Source: Lachnospiraceae bacterium UBA4348 (GTDB lineage Bacteria > Bacillota > Clostridia > Lachnospirales > Lachnospiraceae). From it: DNA of 11,580 nt. The notes below the pieces were generated by a model. The model had not been told where the DNA came from and ran no database searches. It worked only from the letters and a program-made list of their open reading frames with translations. The stretch is from assembly GCA_002394165.1 (NCBI GenBank), contig DGTA01000049.1, forward strand, positions 5,653 through 17,232, given 5' to 3'. Positions 6,426 to 11,580 of the stretch are shown one piece after another. How positions within the stretch are numbered: position 1 is the first letter of the stretch; each line of letters begins with the position of its first letter. The translations under genes were made by a program, and so were the position numbers.

Positions 6426-8222
6426 ATGACTGTTCCAGAGAAAATCCAGGCGCTTCGGGCGCTGATGAAAACGTACGGGATCGACGCTTACCTGATCCCG
6501 ACCGATGATTATCACAGTTCCGAATATGTCGGAGATCACTTCAAATGCCGCGAGTGGATCAGCGGATTCACCGGTTCGGCAGGCACTGTCCTGGTCACGG
6601 CCGATTTTGCCGGACTGTGGACGGACGGCCGCTATTTCCTGCAGGCCGCTTCCCAGCTTGAAGGCTCCGGCATCGAGCTGATGAAGATGGGCGAGGCGGG
6701 CGTCCCGACCATTCACGCTTTCCTGAGAGATCACCTTACAGCCGACAGCCGCCTGGGCTTTGACGGCAGGACCGTGACCTCCTCCTATGTGCGTTCACTC
6801 TGGAAGGTCCTTCGCCCGGTCGGGGCGGAGATGGTCTGGCACCTGAACCTGGTCGGCGAGCTCTGGAAGGACAGACCTGCCCTTTCCGATGCCCCCGCCT
6901 GGGATCTGCCGCCTGTCTATGCCGGCGTGGAGCGCTCTGAAAAGATCGCCATGATCCGGAAGGAGATGGAGAAAAAGGGCGCGGATTATTTCCTGCTCAC
7001 CTCCCTTGACGACATCGCCTGGCTGCTCAATATCCGCGGCGGCGACGTGGACTGCTGTCCGGTGGTTCTCTCCTACCTGCTGCTCTCCCAGGCGCATGTG
7101 CGCCTCTTCACACAGGAACAGGTCTTTTCGGAGAAGCTTCGCAAAGATCTGGAGGAGGCCGGCGTCACGCTGATGCCTTACCGTGAGATCTATGAATATG
7201 TCAAGGCCCTCCCGGCCACCAGATCGATCTATTTCGATCCGTCCTGCGTCAACTACTGCCTGGAAGCGAATCTTCCGCCCCAGATGAAAACGATCCGCGG
7301 CCGGAACCTCACCCTGCTGCCCAAGGCCTGCAAAAATCCCGTTGAGACGGCAAATATCCGAAAAGCCCACATCAAAGACGGCGCAGCGGTGACCCGCTTC
7401 ATCTGCTGGCTCAAGAAGGCGGCTGCTTCATCCGAAACGATCACCGAGCTGTCGGCGGCGGAAAAACTCGAAGAATTCCGGCGCGAGGGCGAAGACTACC
7501 TGGGACCGAGCTTCCATCCCATCATCGCTTACGGCGCTCATGCGGCGATCGTCCACTACAGCGCCACGAAGGAAACGGATATCCCGATCGAACCCAAAGG
7601 GATGCTGCTGGCGGATACCGGCGGCCACTATCTGGACGGAAGCACCGATATCACCCGCACCATCGTGCTCGGTGAGATCACTTCCAAGGAGCGTGAATTC
7701 TACACCCGTGTCCTGAAGGGCCACCTGAACCTTGGCAATGCCGTTTTCTTAAAAGGCTGCTCGGGCCTGACACTGGATTACCTGGCCCGCGAGCCCCTCT
7801 GGGAGATCGGCGAAGACTACAACCACGGCACCGGCCACGGCGTGGGTTACCTCCTGAACGTTCACGAAGGCCCCAATGACATCCGTTGGCGCAAGCGCCC
7901 CGGCGGCCAGGAGCCGGCTCCTTTTGAAGAAGGCATGGTCACCTCCGATGAGCCCGGCATCTACTTTGAAGGCGAATTCGGTGTCCGCCTGGAAAACCTC
8001 ATGGTCTGCGTCAAAAAAGAAGCCCGTCCCTGCGGACAGTTCATGGGCTTCGACATGCTAACAATGGTCCCGTTCGACCTCGACGCCGTGGACGTGACAC
8101 TGCTCACAGAAAAAGAAAAAGAGCATCTCAACAACTACCACGCCCAGGTATGGGAAGCCATCTCCCCGCTCCTCTCCGGGGAAGAAAAAGAGTGGCTTAA
8201 GGAAGCCACCAGAAAAATCTGA
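6426..8222 (+). CDS. Xaa-Pro aminopeptidase, M24B family, three-domain type
   Basis: A 598-residue metallopeptidase that removes an N-terminal residue next to proline. Its length and layout resemble eukaryotic XPNPEP1 rather than the shorter E. coli PepP: two creatinase-like N-domains (about 4-150 and 160-305), the pita-bread catalytic domain (about 310-530) and a C-terminal extension ending in KEWLKEATRKI. All five metal ligands are present with correct spacing: Asp397 (LLADTGGHY), Asp408 (GSTDITRT), His471 (HGTGHGVGY), Glu509 (SDEPGIY) and Glu523 (VRLENL). NVHEGP at 478-483 is also typical. No signal peptide is seen, so it should act on imported peptides in the cytoplasm. The start at 6426 follows AAGGAG with 9-base spacing. 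It is the last gene of the panT-coaX unit; a link to CoA synthesis is not obvious. Confidence 0.94.
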   Translation: MTVPEKIQALRALMKTYGIDAYLIPTDDYHSSEYVGDHFKCREWISGFTGSAGTVLVTADFAGLWTDGRYFLQAASQLEGSGIELMKMGEAGVPTIHAFLRDHLTADSRLGFDGRTVTSSYVRSLWKVLRPVGAEMVWHLNLVGELWKDRPALSDAPAWDLPPVYAGVERSEKIAMIRKEMEKKGADYFLLTSLDDIAWLLNIRGGDVDCCPVVLSYLLLSQAHVRLFTQEQVFSEKLRKDLEEAGVTLMPYREIYEYVKALPATRSIYFDPSCVNYCLEANLPPQMKTIRGRNLTLLPKACKNPVETANIRKAHIKDGAAVTRFICWLKKAAASSETITELSAAEKLEEFRREGEDYLGPSFHPIIAYGAHAAIVHYSATKETDIPIEPKGMLLADTGGHYLDGSTDITRTIVLGEITSKEREFYTRVLKGHLNLGNAVFLKGCSGLTLDYLAREPLWEIGEDYNHGTGHGVGYLLNVHEGPNDIRWRKRPGGQEPAPFEEGMVTSDEPGIYFEGEFGVRLENLMVCVKKEARPCGQFMGFDMLTMVPFDLDAVDVTLLTEKEKEHLNNYHAQVWEAISPLLSGEEKEWLKEATRKI

Positions 8223-8225
8223 ATC

Positions 8226-8422
8226 TGACAGGGGACAGTTCTCATTCATGTATTAGAATAAAATAGTATCACCCTGTTCCACGGGGAACGCTCTCGCTCT
8301 GGCCTCACGCAGCGGTACATAAGGCTCGAGCTCCGCTCTCGCCAAGTACCGGCGCTGCGGCCACGTCCCCTTAGGAACAGGGTGATACTTTTTCTAATAC
8401 CTGAAACGGAAGAACCTCTGTC
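8226..8422. repeat. Palindromic element A with REP-like core
   Basis: The element starts four bases after the peptidase stop codon. Outer ends are TGACAGGGGACAGTTCTC and, imperfectly inverted, AGAACCTCTGTC. Inside, 8250-8280 and 8374-8400 are inverted arms: GTATCACCCTGTTCC pairs perfectly with GGAACAGGGTGATAC. The loop of these arms is filled by a core of about 100 bp, which is the inverted counterpart of the core at 471-591. On the plus strand the stem is followed by TTTTTC, so the element can act as transcription terminator for the panT-coaX-peptidase operon. There is no ORF of note; it looks like a non-autonomous, miniature palindromic element. Confidence 0.75.
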
Positions 8423-8551
8423 GGCGTTGCTGACACAGAACACTGCGCGGCGATAATAGTGACGACAACAAAAGACAAATTCAAAAGGATCTTCAGCCTA
8501 TACCTCCGGCCGATGATACAGGACTTTACATCGAAGAGCACGGAGGGAAGC
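8423..8551 (+). repeat. Degenerate copy of the left arm of element B
   Basis: The stretch around 8463-8512 (ACAACAAAAGACAAA, then GGATCTTCAGCCTATACCTCCG) is a decayed direct copy of 8610-8655 in the following fold-back (ACAACAAAGGACAAA, then AGATCTTAAGCATATGCCGCCG). GCTGACACAGAAC at 8429-8441 echoes the terminal motif of the family. No gene is seen. I infer a remnant of an older insertion. Confidence 0.45.
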
Positions 8552-8863
8552 GGGCGGTTCTGCGTCATTATCCGCTGACAAGGGACAGTTCTCGTGATTG
8601 ATGAAAAGAAACAACAAAGGACAAAATCGAGAAGATCTTAAGCATATGCCGCCGCTGCAGAAAACGCGAGCATAGCGGCTGCTTTCGGAGTTTGTCTGAG
8701 CACACGTCAAGTGCGCGAGTTACGAAGAAAGCAGCCTGATAGGCGGCGCAGCGTTTTCAAAAGCGGCAAATAGCTTAAGATCCTCGGTTTTGTTCTTTGT
8801 TGCTTTTCACGATTCTCACAAGAACTGTCCCCTGTCAGCGGATTATGACACAGAACCGTCCCC
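8552..8863. repeat. Large fold-back element B (about 312 bp, symmetric about 8708)
   Basis: The left arm, from GGGCGGTTCTG at 8552, is mirrored by the right arm ending CAGAACCGTCCC near 8863. Paired segments continue inward almost without a break: ATTATCCGCTGACA with TGTCAGCGGATTAT, GGGACAGTTCT with AGAACTGTCCC, ACAACAAAGGACAAAA with TTTTGTTCTTTGTTG, AGATCTTAAGC with GCTTAAGATC, GAAAACGC with GCGTTTTC, and GCTGCTTTC with GAAAGCAGC. The centre is CAC-GTCAA-GTG. Terminal motifs of the GGGGACGGTTCTG type resemble palindromic repeats mobilised by REP-associated Y1 transposases in Firmicutes, but no transposase is present. It separates the convergent peptidase and sugar-kinase genes, 13 bp from the kinase stop codon. 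It is probably a non-autonomous element that may also stop transcription. Confidence 0.8.
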
Positions 8864-8875
8864 TACTGTCAGATT

Positions 8876-9820
8876 TTATTTTTCTGCTGCCAGATAAGCC
8901 TCGATCTGCTCCCTGGTCGGAATGGAAGCGATGGCACCTTTGCCCTGCACGCAGATGCATCCGGACACGTTGCCGTAGTTCATTGCATTCTCGATGATCT
9001 CAGCCGTCAGGTCGGATGCTTTCTCCACGCCCTGGAAACGCAGGCTGGCCAGATAGCCGCCCCAGAATGCATCGCCGGCGCCGGTGGCATCGATGGCTTT
9101 CACTTTACGACCTGCCACTTTGATGACCTGGTCGCCGAAGAAGGCCTGGGCGCCTTCACTGCCGAGGGTCTCGACAACGACGGTTATGTTGTTTTCTTTC
9201 ATCAGTGCGGGGATATTCTGCACACCGCCCATCATATCGACCTCTTCTTCAGAGATCTTGAGCATGTCCACGTAAGGCAGGATGTCTTTCACAGCTTTTA
9301 CGCATGCCGCCTCATCGTCTTTCCACATGACGTTGCGGTAGTTGACGTCAAAGCAGACCAGTTTGCCTTTCTCGCAGCCCACCCGCAGGGCTTTTACGGT
9401 CGCAGCATCCTCGGGACTTGCAGAAAGCGAGCAGGAACCCGCATGGACCATCACACTGTCATCAATGTCGGCTTCTTTGATATCTTCCTCAGACAGGAAC
9501 ATGTCCGCACCGGGCTTCCTGGCAAAAGTAAAGACTCTCTCTCCGTTCTCTGCGAGGGTGACAAACGCCATGGTCGTGACCGCTTCTTCACATTTCTCCG
9601 GAACCAGGACCTTCACGTCAAACTCTTTCAGAGTGTTCTGGAGGAAATTGCCGAAATCGTCATTTCCCACCTTGGCTGCCATGCCGGCGCTCAGGCCGTT
9701 CTTGGCAACGGCGATCGCCACATTGGCCGGCGCGCCGCCCGCTTTGCGGATGTAACTGAAGGGCTCAGAGCCCGGAATAAAATCGATGAGCAGTTCTCCG
9801 ATACTGTAAAGATCAGTCAT
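8876..9820 (-). CDS. PfkB-family sugar kinase, probably fructokinase
   Basis: A 314-residue ribokinase-fold enzyme phosphorylating a sugar with ATP. Signature 1 is KAGGAPANVAIAVAKNG (26-42). The C-terminal PfkB signature is AIDATGAGDAFWGGYL (242-257), with GAGD forming the anion hole and Asp250 the catalytic base. The N-terminus LYSIGELLIDFIP and the internal segments CFDVNYR and MLKISEEEVDM match bacterial fructokinases. Exact sugar cannot be fixed by eye; 5-dehydro-2-deoxygluconokinase or ribokinase-like members remain possible. I chose ATG at 9820 because GGAGG lies eight bases upstream; an in-frame TTG at 9892 lacks a ribosome site and would lie inside the promoter. It stands alone, without a sugar transporter or regulator nearby, downstream of the ncRNA candidate and its terminator. 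It converges on the repeat block. Confidence 0.88.
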   Translation of the reverse strand: MTDLYSIGELLIDFIPGSEPFSYIRKAGGAPANVAIAVAKNGLSAGMAAKVGNDDFGNFLQNTLKEFDVKVLVPEKCEEAVTTMAFVTLAENGERVFTFARKPGADMFLSEEDIKEADIDDSVMVHAGSCSLSASPEDAATVKALRVGCEKGKLVCFDVNYRNVMWKDDEAACVKAVKDILPYVDMLKISEEEVDMMGGVQNIPALMKENNITVVVETLGSEGAQAFFGDQVIKVAGRKVKAIDATGAGDAFWGGYLASLRFQGVEKASDLTAEIIENAMNYGNVSGCICVQGKGAIASIPTREQIEAYLAAEK

Positions 9821-9870
9821 AACCAAATCCTCCGTAATCTGTAATGACAGGTACTGTAAAATCTGTTTCG

Positions 9871-9879
9871 AGTATACCA
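9871..9879 (-). promoter_or_regulatory. Putative extended -10 promoter of the sugar kinase
   Basis: Minus-strand TGGTATACT is an extended -10 element. The -35 region (CTGATT at 17-base spacing) is weak, as is usual for extended -10 promoters. Start near 9864 would give a leader of about 45 nt before the ATG at 9820. Its presence implies the kinase does not depend on read-through from the unit at 10155-9913. Confidence 0.5.
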
Positions 9880-9912
9880 TATGCCCTGCCAAAAATCAGC
9901 CTGTATAAAAAC

Positions 9913-9933
9913 AAAAAATCCCGCCGGGCGGGA
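9913..9933 (-). terminator. Intrinsic terminator of the ncRNA candidate
   Basis: Minus-strand TCCCGC-CCG-GCGGGA is followed by TTTTTT and soon by another TTTTT. This compact GC hairpin with a U-run separates the ncRNA candidate from the sugar-kinase promoter. Confidence 0.85.
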
Positions 9934-10155
9934 ATTCAAAATGCTCTGTATCTCAAAAGGACAAAGTAAAGGGGCTGTCTGATTTTCTCGTCATCAGGCA
10001 GCCCCTTTACTCTGTAATCTGGAGTTTCACTTTATAACCTCTCTTTCTTCGATTTGGAAGTCCTTATAAAGCAGCTTAGGTTTTCAATGGACCTTCCTCC
10101 TTGGGCCGGTTATTTTGTCGTCTTACCGGCTCGCTTTTGTTTTTTGTTTGTTGTT
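9913..10155 (-). ncRNA. Candidate structured ncRNA, about 240 nt, family not recognised
   Basis: This unit has its own consensus promoter (10162-10190) and an intrinsic terminator (9913-9933), with no convincing ORF between. Reading 5' to 3' on the minus strand: an A-rich unpaired start; hairpin P1, GAGCCGGU/ACCGGCCC (10132-10125 with 10110-10103); then an H-type pseudoknot. In the pseudoknot GGAAGGUCC (10097-10089) pairs with GGACUUCC (10063-10056), and CUUUAUAA (10071-10064) pairs with UUAUAAAG (10037-10030). The two stems abut with no spacer, and the second connecting loop is purine-rich (AAAUCGAAGAAAGAGAGG). A 17-bp hairpin, GUAAAGGGGCUG..., follows at 10010-9966, then the terminator. An AAGGAGGAAGG track looks like a ribosome site, but it lies partly within the first pseudoknot stem and leads only to very short frames. 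It could be a trans-acting RNA, or a riboswitch-like leader whose gene was lost. I could not place it in any named family. Confidence 0.65.
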
Positions 10156-10161
10156 ATCTGT

Positions 10162-10190
10162 ATTATAAAAGGGATTTGATCGGGTGTCAA
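10162..10190 (-). promoter_or_regulatory. Perfect-consensus sigma-A promoter
   Basis: Minus-strand TTGACA (10185-10190) and TATAAT (10162-10167) are separated by exactly 17 bases, identical to consensus in all 12 positions. The region immediately upstream is AT-rich (TAGAATATTTAATAGC, GACAAATAAATGAC), which could act as an UP element. Promoters this good are usually reserved for abundant stable RNAs; the start should be near 10155. Confidence 0.92.
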
Positions 10191-10479
10191 TAGTTTTCTG
10201 TCATTTATTTGTCAGCTATTAAATATTCTAAATATTTACTTATTTTCATATTATTTGCAGTTTTTTAAACAGCTTATACAGAGGTGTTTTCAAAGCCGGA
10301 TCTTTCCACGGCCTTAATGATTTGTTTCGAAAACATTCATTTTATGGACACACATTGATCACAGTTTCCCGATATCATGTACCTATCAGCGATGAGCTGA
10401 TCGTTTTCATAACTTAGGTCACACAGGTAAGGCTGTGGGCCACTCCCTCAAACATTTTTATTTTTCTCTTTCCTTGAAA
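10191..10479. other. AT-rich intergenic stretch; no gene supported
   Basis: About 290 bases lie between the ncRNA promoter and the trpA terminator. Seen here: AT-rich DNA at 10191-10270, a near palindrome TGTTTCGAAAACA (10323-10335), a small hairpin TCAGC-GATGA-GCTGA (10387-10401) and a stem CACAG/CTGTG (10422-10437). Very short frames (13 and 11 codons) lack convincing ribosome sites. I see nothing else. Confidence 0.6.
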
Positions 10480-10480
10480 A

Positions 10481-10507
10481 CCCCCGGCAGCAATGCCGGG
10501 GGTTTTT
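10481..10507. terminator. Terminator downstream of trpA
   Basis: CCCCCGGCA-GCAA-TGCCGGGGG is a perfect 9-bp GC stem with a 4-base loop. It is flanked by TTTTT on the plus strand and, on the minus strand, by TTTTC, so it can work in both directions. It lies 23 bp past the trpA stop and ends the trp operon. Confidence 0.9.
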
Positions 10508-10529
10508 CATTCTTCCTGCGCAGGTCCCG

Positions 10530-11309
10530 TCAGGCCTCTCCCATGACCGCTGCCTTCATCTCCCTCACATAATCCTCAACCGGTCCGGCGGCCTCTTTGC
10601 CGTACCTGGCCAGGATCCTCACGATCGCACTGCCTACAATGGCGCCGTCCGATACTGCGGCCATCGCTGCTGCCTGCTCCGGCCTTGAGATCCCGAAGCC
10701 CACCGCGCAGGGCACATCCGTATTCTCCCGGATGATCGAGACGATGGAGGAAATATCCGTGGTGATCTCACTGCGCACGCCCGTCACGCCCAGGCTGGAA
10801 ACGATATAGATGAACCCTTTCGCCTCCCGGGCGATCATGGCCGTTCTCTCCGCCGAGGTCGGCGCGATCAGCGAGACCAGCTCCACACTGTATTTTCCAA
10901 GCGCCTCCTCGAACTCTCCCTTCTCCTCAAAGGGGACATCGGGCAGGATGATCCCGCAGATGCCGTTCTGTCTGCACCTTTCCCCGAAGCGGTCGATCCC
11001 ATAGGACCAGACCACATTGGCATAGGTCATGAATACCATCGGCACATCCACGTCGGCCGTCAGCTGGCCAGCCATCTCAAATATCCTGTCGGTCGTGGCG
11101 CCGCCCTCAAGGGCCCGCAGGCTGGCCTCCTGGATGACCGGTCCCTCCGCCGTCGGATCTGAGAAAGGAATGCCCAGCTCGATCAGGTCGGCGCCGGCCC
11201 TCACGGCCGCCCTGACTACCTCTTTCGTGGTCTCCAGGTCGGGATCGCCGCAGGTGATGAACGGAATAAAAGCTTTACCGTTTTTAAATGCATCTGATAT
11301 CCGACTCAT
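10530..11309 (-). CDS. trpA: Tryptophan synthase alpha chain
   Basis: A 259-residue TIM-barrel subunit that cleaves indole-3-glycerol phosphate to indole and glyceraldehyde-3-phosphate and tunnels indole to TrpB. Seen: FIPFITCGDPD (14-24), ELGIPFSDPTAEGPVIQ with catalytic Glu44 (Glu49 in Salmonella numbering), MTYANVVWSYG near 94-104, LGVTGVR near 173-179, and phosphate-binding GFGIS (204-208) and GSAIV (226-230). The second catalytic acid, Asp60 in Salmonella, is Glu55 here. Length is normal. Its ATG at 11309 overlaps the trpB stop in an ATGA arrangement, typical of translational coupling; the ribosome site GGGGAGG lies inside trpB. It is the last gene of the trp operon, followed by the terminator at 10481-10507. 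Confidence 0.97.
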   Translation of the reverse strand: MSRISDAFKNGKAFIPFITCGDPDLETTKEVVRAAVRAGADLIELGIPFSDPTAEGPVIQEASLRALEGGATTDRIFEMAGQLTADVDVPMVFMTYANVVWSYGIDRFGERCRQNGICGIILPDVPFEEKGEFEEALGKYSVELVSLIAPTSAERTAMIAREAKGFIYIVSSLGVTGVRSEITTDISSIVSIIRENTDVPCAVGFGISRPEQAAAMAAVSDGAIVGSAIVRILARYGKEAAGPVEDYVREMKAAVMGEA

Positions 11310-11580
11310 TCCGTAATGTCCTCCCCTCTGTAGCGGGCGATGGCAGCGCAGTCCTTGTCTCCCCTTCCGGAGACGGTGATGACAATGATCTTGTCCGGGT
11401 CCATTTCAGGTGCGATCTTCATGGCATGCGCGACAGCGTGCGCCGATTCGATCGCGGGAATGATACCCTCAGTCCTGCTTAAGAATTCAAAGGCTTCCAC
11501 CGCCTCGTCATCGGTCACGGCAACGTATTCGGCGCGTCCGGTATCGTGCAGCCATGCGTGTTCCGGTCCGATGCCGGGAT
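11306..11580 (-). CDS. trpB: Tryptophan synthase beta chain (TrpB1), C-terminal part
   Basis: Only the last 90 or so codons are visible; the 5' part lies beyond the right edge. It reads PGIGPEHAWLHDTGRAEYV, then VTDDEAVEAFEFLSRTEGIIPAIESAHAVAHA and the PLP-site segment VSGRGDKD near the end. This matches canonical TrpB1 (GPEHAWL, TEGIIPALESAHA, SGRGDKD) and differs from the TrpB2 at 629-2005, whose equivalent segments read TEGILPAPESSHA and GLTGTGYFD. It overlaps trpA by four bases (ATGA), so the two are translationally coupled and form the usual alpha2-beta2 complex. Confidence 0.96.
   Translation of the reverse strand, partial: PGIGPEHAWLHDTGRAEYVAVTDDEAVEAFEFLSRTEGIIPAIESAHAVAHAMKIAPEMDPDKIIVITVSGRGDKDCAAIARYRGEDITE

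Noticed and set aside
8776..8850. tRNA or rRNA-like hairpins in the repeat block
   Set aside because: Stems are extended fold-back arms without cloverleaf spacing, anticodon loop or CCA end.
8226..8863. CRISPR array
   Set aside because: The repeats are palindromic, few and unevenly spaced, with no uniform spacers and no cas genes.
9821..9892. TTG-initiated longer sugar kinase
   Set aside because: It would start within the promoter region and lacks a ribosome site, whereas ATG at 9820 has GGAGG with good spacing and begins the conserved PfkB fold.
10323..10335. TGTTTCGAAAACA as an operator for a LacI-type regulator
   Set aside because: It is a single imperfect palindrome, not near any promoter driving a gene; chance occurrence is likely in AT-rich DNA.

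Overview
The window reads as chromosomal DNA of an anaerobic, fairly GC-rich Clostridia member, most likely a Lachnospiraceae-type Firmicute. This is inferred from strong AGGAGG ribosome sites, sigma-A promoters, a T-box leader, an ECF-type vitamin transporter subunit, type III pantothenate kinase (CoaX), an Fe-S aldo/keto reductase and a twin zinc-ribbon protein of a style common in that group. No phage, plasmid, CRISPR or transposase gene is visible.

Left part (1-4683, all minus strand). The window opens with the N-terminal part of a zinc-ribbon protein. Next comes a lone trpB2-type tryptophan synthase beta gene under a T-box leader. The specifier (GAA-UGG) and the acceptor-binding bulge (UGGC, which fits a G73 tRNA) both point to tRNA-Trp. 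Upstream of it lies a two-gene unit, coaBC followed by an aldo/keto reductase with two 4Fe-4S clusters.

Centre (4684-8222). A divergent intergenic region carries a good plus-strand promoter and a leader of about 160 nt. They drive panT-like (ECF S component), coaX and a three-domain Xaa-Pro aminopeptidase. Together with the divergent coaBC this is a coenzyme A supply cluster: pantothenate uptake, phosphorylation, cysteine ligation and decarboxylation.

Right part (8223-11580). A 650-bp gene-free stretch is built from nested palindromic repeats, including a fold-back of about 312 bp. One of its cores recurs inverted at 471-591 with what looks like compensatory base change. A PfkB sugar kinase follows (minus). 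Upstream of it is an orphan transcription unit with a perfect TTGACA-17-TATAAT promoter and an intrinsic terminator. It has no convincing ORF, but its sequence can fold into a hairpin, an H-type pseudoknot and a long 3' hairpin. This candidate structured ncRNA (about 10155 to 9913, minus) is the most interesting object here. The window ends in the tail of a trp operon, trpB-trpA with an ATGA overlap, closed by a terminator.

The organism therefore has two tryptophan synthase beta genes within about 10 kb: a canonical trpBA pair, and a stand-alone TrpB2 that appears to be switched on when charged tRNA-Trp is scarce. All names rest on reading motifs by eye; no database search was run.
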